From Larix kaempferi (taxonomy: Eukaryota > Streptophyta > Pinopsida > Pinales > Pinaceae), in contig BSBM01000602.1 of NCBI GenBank assembly GCA_027924585.1, positions 7,935,501 through 7,999,500 of the forward strand: DNA of 64,000 nt. The letters are read 5' to 3'. Below are positions 24,289 through 36,629 of the stretch, in pieces (the first letter of the stretch is position 1; the number at the start of each line of letters is the position of its first letter). Both the position numbers and the translations under genes were made by a program. The notes under the pieces were generated by a model. It was not told the origin of the DNA and made no database searches. It saw only the letters and a program-made list of their open reading frames with translations.

Positions 24289-26266
24289 TCCCCCCCCCCC
24301 TTAATTTATGCACTATCCTTGATGCATCATCAACAATATATAAATAATGTCAAAATTTAACATGTATTTAAACATGTTGAATATCCCGTTGCACGACATC
24401 CTTTATTTCTCAGGTTGCTTCCTCAGGCACCTTTTCCACAGTGTTCTTGGTCCTTGTACTATGGTATAGGTGTTGGTTGTCTCATCCACAATGCACCAAC
24501 ATTGATTGTCCACTACCTTAGTTTCATTGCCATGCTCGGACACATCCACCTGTACCTATACCAATCATTAAGACGTAGTATGCATGTTATAATCCTTCTT
24601 ATGAGATAGTCATAAAGTCCATAGTAATTTTCCAATAACAAAATGTAATAACATATATTCATTTCATTAAACAAGTATGAAATCTCTATCCAATACTTAT
24701 CTGTATGCATATTTATTTTCTTCAACAAAGAGTTGCCATGGGAAATAATTTAGCTCACTACTCCTCTTGACACACCCTCTACAGTTGTCCCAATCCATAG
24801 CACTCCTCCCCCATCAAATTGCACAACAAAAGGAATGGGGCTCCCTTCTCTGAGTTAACAATCCCTTAGGCCCCCTTCTATGAGTTAACAATCCCTTGGG
24901 TTTGTTACCTTGATTCCCTTCCAGTGCTCCAGCACAAGTCGGCCAAGGAATCTCTGTGCTATGAATCTCAATTTCATGTATCACTCATAACAAATTAATT
25001 AGATTTTCCTCTTCTTTTCATTCACTCACCCCTCCAGGCTCAGGCATCCCCTTCTATAAGTTAACAGTCCCTCATGCGATCTATCATTCACCAAGGATTT
25101 ATTGCATAATATGAGTACATATTTAGGGTTCTTGCATCTTTGCAATGGCCTTCTTCCTAATCTTTCCAACATACAATTGCCACCATGGGTTCATAATAAG
25201 TAGATTCACCATCCACCTATGTCATAAACTTAAACATACATGTATTAAGAACCATACTTTTATATATCAAACAATCTTGGAAACCATTATCTTCAGAATT
25301 AAATTCTAATAAGAACATGAGTTCACACATAATACTTAGCTTTCAATGGAAAGAGAACTAATCCATGTCTTCGTTATGGCTCACTTTTACTGCCATATCC
25401 AAGACATTTTTTTATTTTTTTTACACGGGTCAGTTCTTTCAACAGATAATTCTTGTAGTCCATCCAATGCGACTACTTTTTCATGCATTGTTTTCATTGT
25501 ATTCACAACATATCCCATTCAAGACATTGTTGTTTAGCTTTTGCAGACCATAGTTCATGCTTTTCCTGCAATGTGTCCTTAGAAATCATACTTTCAATTG
25601 ACTATAAGGTCCTTCTCAAAGTGTTTTTTCCTTTGCATATGGTAGTTCTTAGTATTCATTATGTTCTTATACTCGCTGCCATTTCCAAGACAAATCTACC
25701 TGTAGGATGTTCTCTTAACTGAATTTTCAAATTGAGCCAAACAACAATGAGTATTCATTCATATACTCATCATCCATAATAATTCATTAAATAATATTAT
25801 AATTAGAATACCAACAATTCAATAATTTTCAATTGTTGATGTATTAAATGCAACAAAATACCATTCTCCATATATGTATTATCAACACATCAAGTATTTC
25901 ACAATGCAATCAACACATGCGCTAACATGCACATTCACATAATCTACTTATGCATATTCACTCAATGCATCCTTGCATTGATTCAAGAATGCCATAATGA
26001 TAACTCTTTTGATCTTCCATGATATGTTGAAGGATTCAAACAACACCTTGACACATCATCCCTCCACCTCACAACTACTTGTTTTCAATCATCTAAATAC
26101 CCTCTTCTTTATCCCAAACACCACACTAAGAATATACGTCTTTAGTGCTCTTTAGTGTTGGAAAGAGGTTGCAGTCCAAGACATTGATCGCAAGCAAGGA
26201 GATTTTGGATACTTGTGTGGTGCTATAGCCTTCCCAATTTCAACAATACATGGCATCATACTTGGT
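24289..26266. other. No gene; possible LTR-element interior
   Basis: Contains short echoes such as 'gagttaacaatccctt' (twice, 24855-24900) but no protein motif on either strand. If the G-tract at 24290-24300 is a polypurine tract, this is the 3' interior of a non-coding LTR element. Confidence 0.35.
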
Positions 26267-26271
26267 TATCT

Positions 26272-26823
26272 TGTTAAGATTTAATATGCTAAGACAGAAA
26301 ATAGCAGCATTACATTCCATTTCACAATAATAGCATATACAGGATCACTGAAGAAACAACAAGCACAGCATAAACACAAGAGACAGAGATTTATCCTGGG
26401 AAACCCTCATGGGGTAGAAAACCCAGCAAAGCTTCCTCAATATAGATGACCAGCAATATACAAAGATGAAACCCTGAGACATGATCTCCTCCTCCACAAT
26501 AGCAGACCTCTCCTCCACAAGTGCGCTATCCTCAAGTGTGTGAGTGTATCAAATGAGGAACACACCTCCTCTATTTATACACTACTCTGATATGTATTTT
26601 ACACAAGTACATGTAGGCTCGTATTTAACCATTAGGTTAAATACCCCATTATAACTGACTGGGCCGACCCCCACATGGTGGGTCTAATAACCCTAGTTAC
26701 CACACCCAACTCGGAGGAATAAACATCTCCGGATTTATAGTATAATCACATCGGAGGTATGGAACATCTCCGGAATAAATAATATACAAATATAATATTC
26801 TTTGAAGTTACAATATTTCAACA
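26272..26823 (-). repeat. 3' LTR of the copia element
   Basis: 552 bp, the 3' copy in element orientation. Ends are TGTTGAAATATT and its short inverted partner. A TATA-like TATAAATAG lies on the minus strand at 26579-26571. It is identical to the 5' LTR except for two transitions near the inner end of the palindromic terminus. Confidence 0.92.
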
Positions 26824-26835
26824 CTCCCCCTTAAC
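26824..26835 (-). other. Copia polypurine tract
   Basis: GTTAAGGGGGAG on the minus strand, abutting the 3' LTR. It serves as primer for plus-strand DNA synthesis in this class. Confidence 0.8.
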
Positions 26836-27045
26836 GAGAAGGATATTATAACAGTATTTGCACGAGCAAGGAGTCATCAACATCATATATGATACATCTA
26901 TAAATCATTGGAAGCTTTCTCAACATCATCAGTAACTCAAGCAGTTACTGGAACATCTTCAATACTGGAACATCAACATCTTCAGTACTGAGTCTTTATC
27001 TTCTGCAGCAGTCGAACAACTACAACAACATCAACATCTGGATCC

Positions 27046-27365
27046 TCACGATCATCAGTATCGTCATCTCACGATCATTAGCATCGTCATCACACGATCA
27101 TCAGCATCGTCATCACACGATCATCAGCATCGTTATCACACGATCATCAGCATCGTCATCTCACGATCATCAGCATCGTCATCACACGATCATCAGCATC
27201 GTCATCTCACGATCATCAGCATCGTCATCACACGATCATCAGCATCGTCATCACACGATCATCAGCATCGTCATCTCACGATCATCAACATCGTCATCAC
27301 ACGATCATCAGCATCGTCATCACACGATCATCAGTATCATCATCACACGATCGTCAGCATTGTCA
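27046..27365. repeat. 23-bp minisatellite, ~14 copies
   Basis: Unit 'acgatcatcagcatcgtcat' plus 'cac' or 'ctc', strictly 23 bp at 27071, 27094 and 27117. Units alternate mainly at the C-A/C-T position and decay at the edges. It lies between pol and the polypurine tract of the copia element. Confidence 0.92.
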
Positions 27366-27375
27366 TCAACACAGG

Positions 27376-27787
27376 TATCCATAACAATACAAGTATCCAC
27401 ATCATTAGTACAAGTATTCATGCCAATACAAGTATACATATCATCAATACAAGTATCCATACTGATACAAGTAATCATGTCATCAATACATGTATCCTAC
27501 CGATACAAGTAACCACATCATCAATACAAGTATCCATACCGATACAAGTAACCACGTCATCAATACTAGTATCCTACCGATACAAGTAACCACATCATCA
27601 ATACAAGTATCCTACCGATACAAGTAACAACATCATCAATACAAGTATCCTACCGATACAAGTAACCACATCATCAATACAAGTATCCTACCGATACAAG
27701 TAACCACATCATCAATACAAGTATCCTACCGATACAAGTAACCACATCATCAATACAAGTATCCTACCGATACAAGTAACCACATCA
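27376..27787. repeat. 38-bp minisatellite, ~10 copies
   Basis: Unit 'atcaatacaagtatcctacc' plus 'gatacaagtaaccacatc', period 38 bp (for example 27601 to 27639). Copies become irregular toward 27376. Its boundaries almost touch the 23-bp array before it and the 66-bp array after it. Confidence 0.9.
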
Positions 27788-27800
27788 AAAATCACTTTCT

Positions 27801-28363
27801 CGGAGACCATACGTCTACGGATCAATTCAGGGACCTAAGTCCGGGGATGATACAATCCCCACTTCTCGGAGACCTCAAGTCTACGGATCAATTCAGGGAC
27901 CTAAGTCCGGGGATGATACAATCCCCACTTCTCGGAGACCATACGTCTACGGATCAATTCAGGGACCTAAGTCCGGGGATGATACAATCCCCACTTCTCG
28001 GAGACCTCACGTCTACGGATCAATTCAGGGACCTAAGTCCGGGGATGATACAATCCCCACTTCTCGGAGACCATACGTCTACGGATCAATTCAGGGACCG
28101 CAGTCCGGGGATGATACAATCCCCACTTCTCGGAGACCTCACGTCTACGGCTCTCTTTAGGACTGAAAGTCCAGGGATGATCCAATCCCCTCAACTGTCC
28201 ACTAAGGACTTCATTCTCGGAGACCTCACGTCTACGGCTCTCTTTAGGACTGAAAGTCCAGGGATGATCCAATCCCCTACCTGTCCACTAAGGACTTCAT
28301 TTTCGGAGACCATACGTCTACGGATCTATTCAGGGACCGAAGTCCAGGGATGATACAATCCCC
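27801..28363. repeat. 66-bp minisatellite, 8 copies, two enlarged
   Basis: Units start at 27801, 27867, 27933, 27999, 28065, 28131, 28218 and 28304. Each begins CGGAGACC and holds TCCGGGGATGATACAATCCC or a variant. The units starting at 28131 and 28218 are 87 and 86 bp because of an inserted 'gtccactaaggacttcat' word. A unit of 66 bp keeps a reading frame open on both strands, which explains long open frames here. I see no evidence that these are coding. Confidence 0.92.
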
Positions 28364-28599
28364 ACATGTATTCTCATCAATACATCTATCATCAAAAGCA
28401 TGTATTCTTACTAATACATATAACATCAAAAGCATGTATAAGTAAAACTAAGTATTCTAAGTATAAGAGTCCTAAATCTAAATATTTCTAAGTATCTAGG
28501 TGTAGAGAACAGGTTGCCTCATCATCGACCTTGTTGTTCGATGAGACAATCTCATCATCAATGACTATACTACTCCCCCTTTCAAGGAGGGTCCTTTTG

Positions 28600-29760
28600 A
28601 GCTACACCAAGCTTGTCTCGGAAGTATTCAAATTTCACTCGAGACAGAGGTTTGGTTAGTACATCAGCAACCTGTTACAAATTCAAACTTTATAGTTCCT
28701 TTCTGCGTCATATCTTGTTAGATCCCTATGTTCTTTGACTTATCATGGAACACTAGATTCTATGTCATCTTGATACAACTCTATTTGTCACATAGGATCA
28801 CAGTTGGTTCTATCTCTAAGTCAAACAATCCTGAAGCCAAACTTCTTCACAACTAGCAGAGCAAGCAGCCATATATTCTGCTTGTGCTAAGAGCCACACT
28901 AGACTGCTTCCAGCTAAACCACGAGATCATGGCTAATCCCAGACAATAACATCCTCTTGATGTGTTCTTCTTGTCTGATACACTTTCTGCTCAATCAACA
29001 TTTGGGTAGCCATCTGAAGTCATGATCTCCAAGATGGAATAGATCAAAGTCTATCGTATCCTTTATGTGCCTCATCACATGCTTTGCAACTATCAGGTGA
29101 ACACATCTAGTTTCCACTAGATACTGACTCAAGGTGTTCACAACAAAACATATATCTAACCTAGTATATGTTAGATATATCAATGACCCAATAATTTGAT
29201 TGTACAGAGTTATATCCACTAACTCTGATGAGTCATCCCCTAACAGCATCAAGTCTTCTCAAGATTTCTCAGCATACTTTCTCTGGTTGAGAGAGATTCC
29301 TTCTGAGACTTTCCATACTTTTAGACCTAGAAAGTAATGCATCAATCTGAGATCTTTCAATTTTATTTTATGCAACCATCTATATGTGCCATCTCTCGTT
29401 AGATGGGTCTACTGATATGAACCTCAACATCATTCGAACTCTGAGGTGAGTTCCTTCTTGTATCCATGTCATCTATGTATAGAAACCATATTCACCCTTG
29501 TAGCAAAGGTTGAGATCCACATCACCCATGGTGATCATTAAGCTCATCAATTGATTATCAATCCTGGGAACCTATACAGAACCTGATTCACACTTCTTCT
29601 TTAATTACACCATTAAGAGAATGGTCTTATCTAGCCACTTGGAGCAAAACATCTCATCATGATTCTCTTCCTCTTTCCAAGAGAATCTTCTAGCCACAAG
29701 CCTTCTATAGTGTGTTTGATTTGTAAATCTTTTGTTGAACACCCATCGCTTGTTCAGTGT
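28600..29760 (-). pseudogene. Copia RT-RNase H remnant
   Basis: On the minus strand, about 29345-29290 carries LRLMHYFLGLKVW, then SLNQRKYAEK. 29252-28995 then reads LYNQIIGSLIYLTYTRLDIC, then VNTLSQYLVETRCVHLIVAK. Farther down (about 28930-28620) are ISWFSWKQSSVALST, IKMT and VFHDKSK. This is the order end-of-RT, then RNase H, of Ty1/copia pol. Stops and frameshifts interrupt each block, and the YADD region near 29490 is unreadable. It belongs to the 26272-33054 element. Confidence 0.85.
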
Positions 29761-31750
29761 TCATCATTCATCATGATCTTTCCTACAAATCAAAATTAAG
29801 TACAGGATTAGTAATACTTCATAATCATCAAATCATATTGACATGATAACCTATTATGCATACAGATATCATTTACATAGTTATGTAACTATTTTGACCA
29901 ATACTTTGGCACAACACTTTCCCATATCCTGTATGCATACAGTGGCTATCTAGATGCCTTCCATCTCTACCAGAACATACTATCGAGAGTGTGCACAGCT
30001 CTCGGCATGTCAGCAAAGAGGTTTCATTCTAGACAAGCAACAATGGAATGTTTGTCCAACTTACCAAACATATGCACATTAGTTGTATACTGTTCAATGC
30101 TCTATGAATGTTTACACTCAGCATTATATATTCTAGGAATACACATATGCATACAACCTATTACAGGCAATATCATTACTATTTTAAATAGCAACTCAAA
30201 TACTTATCTTTTATGTTTGTGTGGCTGCCTCCCGCTTGATCTTCTGTATGTCTTTTGAACTTCTATTCATTCTGTACCACTGTGCATGCTCAAGAGTCAT
30301 CCTCATGATCTCATACACAAACATACACTCATTAGTATATTCTAAATGCCATCAAAACATTCTGGTACTAAATAATCTTGAAAATGTATAGTCATGATTA
30401 TAGTTAATAAACATTAGTATTCAAGATTTCAGGGAAGTCTTCTTTTACTCATGCATATCATCAATCAAGATAAAAGATATATTATGCATAATCCCTTGAT
30501 TACTAACTTTATGAATAAGCATAACCAATCATTCCAAGTATACTTATATAAGGGATCCTAACACAAGGTAAGATTCATGGGAAACATACCTGGATTAGTA
30601 TACCTACTTGGTTATGTACAACATACCTAAACAATCTCTTCAAAGATTTAGAGATCCTGAGCTAGAACCTGCATGTCTCATAGGTTAAGCTTAATATAAC
30701 AAAGTCATACATACCTCGTAAGTAGAACAAAGATTATGGATGAGTCTTTGTCTTCATGTTTTCATGGTCATGGAGCCTGATTTGTCTTTTGTGATGTACC
30801 TGTATCTTGTTAGCAGACAACATCAACCTCACACAACATCATAATGCATTAGTACAATCATAAGTGTCAACACCCTAACCAATGAATATCTTCTATCATG
30901 CATTCATAATTTTGTTAAGGTGATACAACAAATCTAAAATCAAGATTGTACTAACCGTAATAACATGAAGACAAACATACCATAAACTTAATCATGAACA
31001 AATCTCAAAACATACCTCGATGAGTCATACCTGTCGAGATCGCTTGTAATATCCTTAAGTAAAGCCTTAGCCTCATCTCCCTCTGAAACATGAACTCCTT
31101 CACTTATGTAGGTGACCAATCCATCTTCTTCTAGGATTAACCCTATCCACTTGATTTGCAAGAACTGGACCTGGAGCTGGATATGGGTTTGTCAGAGAAA
31201 CCCCAAAAATTCAAACTTTGAATTTCAAACTTCCGAAAGGATAGAGATATGCGCCTTGATGAGCTGATCAAACTGATATATTCAGAATTTGAAAACTGCA
31301 AAGTTTTACTCCTCAATTTTGCCTTTGAAACTTTCGGATTCACTGGACGTGACCCTGAACTGGGGTTTGATGAAGCCCACTCTTTTGCCCCATCAAAAAG
31401 TTTGATCCAAAGCTCTAAGCTTCTATTTTTCTGAGGAGCTTCCAGCCGTGGTCACAGATTTCAAAAATTCCCATTTTTACAGAAGCCCTAGTTTTCCGCT
31501 TTTCTGATCAAAGTCCCGAACTAGGGTCTAATCAAGCCCGGCCTTCTGCCCAACCAAAAATTCTGATCTTGGTCTCTAAATTTCTACTTTGATGAGTAGC
31601 ATCCAGCCGTGGTCTCCGATTACAAAAATTCCAACTTTCTTCAAAGCCCTAAATTCCGGAAGCCATGAATGAAGGTACCAAAAAATAATTCTGTTTTGAC
31701 AGAAATATGTACCTGATTGTTTCTGGTGTAACTCCGAAATTTTTGATCCA
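29761..31750 (-). other. Copia interior without recognisable gag or integrase
   Basis: No zinc knuckle, GAG-pre-integrase or DDE signature is found on the minus strand. One coding-like stretch at about 31145-30985 reads IKWIGLILEEDGLVTYISEG, then GDEAKALLKDITSDL. It might be a gag relic but cannot be assigned. The region appears to have lost or replaced the normal genes. Confidence 0.5.
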
Positions 31751-31755
31751 AAGGG

Positions 31756-32140
31756 TCTGAAAAGTTTTTCTGAGATAGCCTGACCTGTTATCTTTCCATC
31801 CTGACAGGTCTGACCTCAATTGGATGTTCTGAGAAAGAGTTATGCCAAATGTCGTAACGTGACCTGTTTTGGGAAAATACAGGAGAGCGAACTTGTACGG
31901 TGTGCCACGTGTCACTGTTTGACCTTCGGCCTCTGAAAAAGTTTTTTGAGATAGCTCAGCCTGTTATCTTTCCATCCTGACAGGTCTGACCTCAATTGGA
32001 TTCTCTGAGAGAGAGTTATGCCAAGTGTCGCAACGTGACCTGTTTATGAGATAATACAGGAGAGCGAACTTGTACGGCGTACCACGTGTCACTGGTTCAA
32101 CTTCGGCCTCTAAAAAAGTTTTCTGAGATAGTACAGTCTG
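31756..32140. repeat. ~178-bp tandem duplication in the copia leader
   Basis: Two near-identical units plus a partial third, starting 'ctgaaaagtttttctgagat' (about 31756), 'ctgaaaaagttttttgagat' (31934) and 'ctaaaaaagttttctgagat' (32109). They share 'ttccatcctgacaggtctga' and 'ggagagcgaacttgtacgg'. They lie between the primer site and where gag should be, in the untranslated leader. Confidence 0.85.
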
Positions 32141-32490
32141 TGTACTACCTGTCACTTTTCACGAAATTTAATTTGGAGCTTCCTAGCCCAATTTATGACC
32201 TTTTTCCCAAGGTCACCTGATTTTGACTCAGATCTGGAAGAGGCAGAAACCCTATATTGTACAGATCATAAATCACAAATTACAACGAATTAGAGGTTGT
32301 CCTTTGGACACAAGGTACCTGGAGATTTTAGCTTCGTCCTGTAACAATTTCAGATCCGAAAACTTCGTCAAAACGGATTTATAGCGAAAGTGCTACGATG
32401 ACTGGTTTTTGCTATGTAAAACCCTAACCTTCAAATTGTCGTAAGTAAAGCAAGTGTCTTTAGTGCCATACCTTGTCTTCCTTCAGGTTA

Positions 32491-32502
32491 GCTCTGATAC
32501 CA
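32491..32502 (-). other. Copia primer-binding site
   Basis: TGGTATCAGAGC on the minus strand, the standard plant copia site complementary to the 3' end of initiator tRNA-Met. It abuts the 5' LTR and fixes the element's orientation. Confidence 0.9.
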
Positions 32503-33054
32503 TGTTAAAATTCAATATGCTAAGACAGAAAATAGCAGCATTACATTCCATTTCACAATAATAGCATATACAGGATCACTGAAGAAACAACAAGCACAGC
32601 ATAAACACAAGAGACAGAGATTTATCCTGGGAAACCCTCATGGGGTAGAAAACCCAGCAAAGCTTCCTCAATATAGATGACCAGCAATATACAAAGATGA
32701 AACCCTGAGACATGATCTCCTCCTCCACAATAGCAGACCTCTCCTCCACAAGTGCGCTATCCTCAAGTGTGTGAGTGTATCAAATGAGGAACACACCTCC
32801 TCTATTTATACACTACTCTGATATGTATTTTACACAAGTACATGTAGGCTCGTATTTAACCATTAGGTTAAATACCCCATTATAACTGACTGGGCCGACC
32901 CCCACATGGTGGGTCTAATAACCCTAGTTACCACACCCAACTCGGAGGAATAAACATCTCCGGATTTATAGTATAATCACATCGGAGGTATGGAACATCT
33001 CCGGAATAAATAATATACAAATATAATATTCTTTGAAGTTACAATATTTCAACA
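32503..33054 (-). repeat. 5' LTR of the copia element
   Basis: 552 bp, the 5' copy in element orientation, carrying the presumed promoter with TATAAATAG at 32810-32802. The primer-binding site follows without a gap. Confidence 0.92.
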
Positions 33055-33059
33055 TATCT

Positions 33060-35951
33060 CACATGGTATCTACTTCCCAAACATTAGTGTAATACCCGTT
33101 TGGAATGGTTATTAGCTCTTAACCATTTCCACCATGACACACTAACTCATAAATGAATCAAAAGATTGTAAGATATTTTTAACCCAAGGATTTATGCCTT
33201 TATCTCAATTATGTATCGATGACATACATGCATTCAAATGTCATCATGAACATATCAATGAATATGTCAAGGATGATTGAATGAATTATTAGTACCCAGT
33301 TCCCTTCAACACTCATGCAACATAGGCATGATCAATTCCATACATGTATGGTTTCCATCCACACCTCAGATGTTACCTGATCAGCTGGTGTTTCACGGGA
33401 AATCATGTGATTCCCTACATCAACTTCATGACAAGCTCTTTCCTTGTTCTCTTTCAATGTGGGACTGATCTCCACAAGCAGTTGCACCATCAACATATTA
33501 AACCAGGTTCTTAAACCTTCTTCTCCCTCTCCATTCCTCTTCATAGTATAGAATTCCATGGCTTAATTGATATCTTCCATGTCCTTTCTGCCAATTACAT
33601 AGCAGTTCATTAGATGTGGTATTCTCACCCAAATAGAAATAATTAATTCATACTTAAGTTATACTTGTTGCTTCAAAAATATACAATTCTATCTTATAAA
33701 CAAAATAGAGATTTATGGTGAGGAAATCTCCCTCGTTCATATTTCCGCATGTGCCCTTTATTGCTACACCCAATTCTTGGCATTCTTGCAACTTCTTTGA
33801 TGCTTTGGGTCACCTTTGAATTGTACCCATTTCCAAGGTCTACTGCTCCAATTCTCTTAATCATTAATGAGGTTTTCCAAATTTGGGATATTAAGGCTAG
33901 CCATGAATAGTGGGTTGGGTTGGTTGGGTTTGGCGATTGTGAGATAGATAAGGTGGAGGTCGATGAAGGAAAGCTAGAAGAGAATTATTATATTAGTGTA
34001 GATTCATCAAGATGTGGATGAGATAGGGTTTGAAGAATATCCAACACACCTCGTTGGAGATACAGAAAGGGGAGGAAACCCTCCTATAAAAGGAGGGAGA
34101 GCCTAAGTGAATGTTAGGTAATTGGGGGTTCACTATAGTTCCTAACTATTTAAATCTCTCTAAGTTATCAAGTGATAGGTCAAAGGAACGATGCTATATG
34201 AAAAATGAAATACTTAAAGAAAATGTGCCTAAATTCAAATCATTGCACATGTCGTGCAACAATGTTTTATACATGTGTTTTAATATTAAGATGTAAAATG
34301 TAAAGTTTTTAGTTAAATGTTTTGCATAATGTTTTTGCAAAGTAAAAGCATGTTCCTATGACTCTAGCAATCCTCCACTAAATTGTAACTAGGCCTTCCA
34401 AAATATCAATGGATGTTGATGAAATCCACCAAAGCTGACTAAATTGAGGTACGATAGAAACAATTATAGTGAAGTATTTTTGGGGAAACTCCTAAAAGAC
34501 CACCACTATCTATCTCAGTTGCTTCCACGATCCGATGAAAACCACCCCTTGCTAACCCTATGTTTAGCCACTAAGATACCTCTTTAGGAATCAAAAGTCA
34601 AGGGTTACTAGATTCCAATGATCAAGGGGTGATAATGTAGCTTGATTTAGTTTGATGACTCCATCAAAATACCAATCCCAACCTAAGCCTTGACAATCGA
34701 ACAAGAGTGTGTCCCTTGTACTAGTTTTTGTCGCATCTATTAGAAAGGATTTTAAACCTCCCTATGAAAACAACTATGTTTCATATGAACAACTATTCAG
34801 TAATCTTATTTGGATATGTATCATTGCAATCCTAATTTGGACTATAAATTATTTACTTTATTTATAGAGAGCTAAGTTTGGTGTCATGAACCAAGCTATT
34901 TTGATTTAAGTTGTGATGACGAAGGTATTTCAGGATTCCAATCATTTCTAATTCACCAAGATAACTTATGAGAATGAGGTAAAAAATAGACTATAACAGA
35001 AGACTCTTTAGATCTTTCATTTGTGTGCATAAGTGAGTGATAGCAAAATCAACAAATACTTGAAGTAAATGCTACAAATAAAATTTGGAAATGAAATTGC
35101 CAAAAGGGAAAATAATCGCAAGTGACAAGTACCTAAACGAAGGAGTCTATTCTTTAAATTTGAATTTACACGTTGTAACCCAATGAAGGCAAGGTGTCTT
35201 TTTCTGTTAATTATCCAAATATTGGATTAAAAAAGAAACTAAGAGGATTGATTAGTGTATGTCAAGATCATGTGTTTTAACTTAATGAGGGTATTACAAC
35301 ATCAAGTGTGCATCAACCACTTCACAACAATTAGTTATAATGATGTGTACCTTGTCAACACCATGCAATAATTTATGTGAAGGCTACATTGGAAATATTC
35401 TTAATAATCAATAACCACATCCCACAAACCCAAAGCAAGTGAGGATAATTCCCTTCATGATTTGAAACTAGGTCATTGTACCACAACCCAACGATTTTTT
35501 TTTCCAAATAAATACTCTTAGGGAAACACAAGGGATTATTCCCCACATTTTTGGATCACATCCTTAGTAAACACATCGATGTAGACTAGTATTACTACCT
35601 TGTAGATTCGTATTAGGAAATTGGCAATATAAAACTAGGCAAATGACCAACAAACATTGGCAACAATCCATTAAATTAACCCCTTCAGCTTGTGCACAAT
35701 ATTTTATATCTTGTATATTTAGAAAACATTTCACAAATTGTTGATTTTATTGTTAGATAGGTATAGAAATCACAATAGCAAGAACTATTTATGTTGCTAA
35801 TAAGAATCAAAATTCTAACATTTGATGTCACTAATATGTCAATATGGAAACATACACTAATGTTAGATTTCCTACATTTTTTGTCTCTAATATGTCAGTA
35901 TTTTGACATACACTAACTTCAAAATTTCAACATTTTCCATTGCTAATATGT
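33060..35951. other. No gene; possible LTR start and a TATA hairpin
   Basis: At 33089 TGTAATACCCGTTTGG looks like the beginning of an LTR of the family at 3238, but no matching end is found. At about 34079-34097 CCCTCCTATAAAAGGAGGG is a perfect palindromic stem around a TATAAA word, as in some LTR promoters. Around 35780-35950 short 'ctaatatgtca' words recur four times. No proteins are recognised. Confidence 0.4.
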
Positions 35952-36480
35952 CACTACAACAAAACCCTATGATTAAATCCTTTTTAGCTCACTTTTTGGC
36001 ATCTAATCACCTTATTAGTGTATTTTTCTTCATTCTCTAGGAAAAGGAAGCAGTATTCCCTGGGATGGTGATTTTTTGTATTTTTTAGATCCTTGTTTTA
36101 CAAGTATGTGCTAAAGTCAATGCAAATTTTCACCGACTTTAGCACCCAATTTTTCTTCTATAATCATGCCTAGTTTAGCATCTAGTTTTGCTCCCAAAAT
36201 AGTGCCTAGTTTTTCTCCTATAATTGCACCTAGTGCAACATCTAGTTTTTATCCAAAACCAATGCCTAGTTAATCCTAGAATTGTGCCTACTACAACATT
36301 TGATTTTGATCCCAAAATTGTTCCTGTTTTTTCTCCCTCAATAGCATCCAATTATCTTTTAGTATTGCAACTACTTTAGCTTCCTTTTTTGCACCTAGTT
36401 TAGCTTTGTTTGGTATCACTAAGTTTTTCTTCTCATTTTGCTTCTTATTTTTATCCTGATGAAAATGATGATTATGAAAA
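35952..36480 (+). mobile_element. CACTA-type terminus with subterminal repeats
   Basis: Begins CACTACAACAAAACCC, the signature end of En/Spm elements. From about 36120 a degenerate word of roughly 24 bp, 'gcacctagtttttctcctat', repeats about ten times, as CACTA subterminal repeats do. The first 150 bp parallel the left end at 39809 ('tctccattatctaggaaaag' there, 'cttcattctctaggaaaagg' here). A short GAT-rich tract follows at 36460-36512. No matching right end was found nearby, so this is a fragment or its other end is nested away. Confidence 0.6.
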
Positions 36481-36629
36481 CAATGGTGACGATGATGATT
36501 ATGATGACACAAGATCCATCCTTGTTTCCCCTTATAAATGACATTAGGCCACTAAACCCATCCTCATTACCCCTGTCTATCACGTCACCATCCATCAATT
36601 TGACTAAAGGAGGCGGATAATTACATATT

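Larger units (their letters stand above)
26272..33054 (-). mobile_element. Complete Ty1/copia LTR retrotransposon, decayed inside
   Basis: A 6.8 kb element with two 552-bp LTRs (26272-26823 and 32503-33054) and a perfect TSD TATCT (26267-26271 and 33055-33059). It lies on the minus strand. The primer-binding site TGGTATCAGAGC, complementary to initiator tRNA-Met, directly follows the LTR at 32502-32491. A polypurine tract GTTAAGGGGGAG directly precedes the other LTR at 26835-26824. The LTRs differ at only two positions by eye (26278/32509 and 26282/32513), so insertion is recent. Yet pol survives only as RT/RNase H debris at 28600-29760, no integrase is recognisable, and 26.8-28.4 kb is filled by minisatellites. 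It must have moved using proteins made elsewhere. Confidence 0.93.

Noticed and set aside
27847-28353. 168-codon open frame with a 22-residue repeat
   Set aside because: A 66-bp unit keeps any stop-free phase open. The frame is antisense to the copia element and open frames exist on both strands.
27046-28363. Regular repeats that might look like a CRISPR array
   Set aside because: Units are contiguous tandem copies without unique spacers, lie in a plant retrotransposon, and differ in unit length between three arrays.
23254-34400. A full LTR element bounded by 23254-24288 and an LTR near 33089
   Set aside because: The two putative LTR sequences do not align beyond their first bases and no shared TSD was found.
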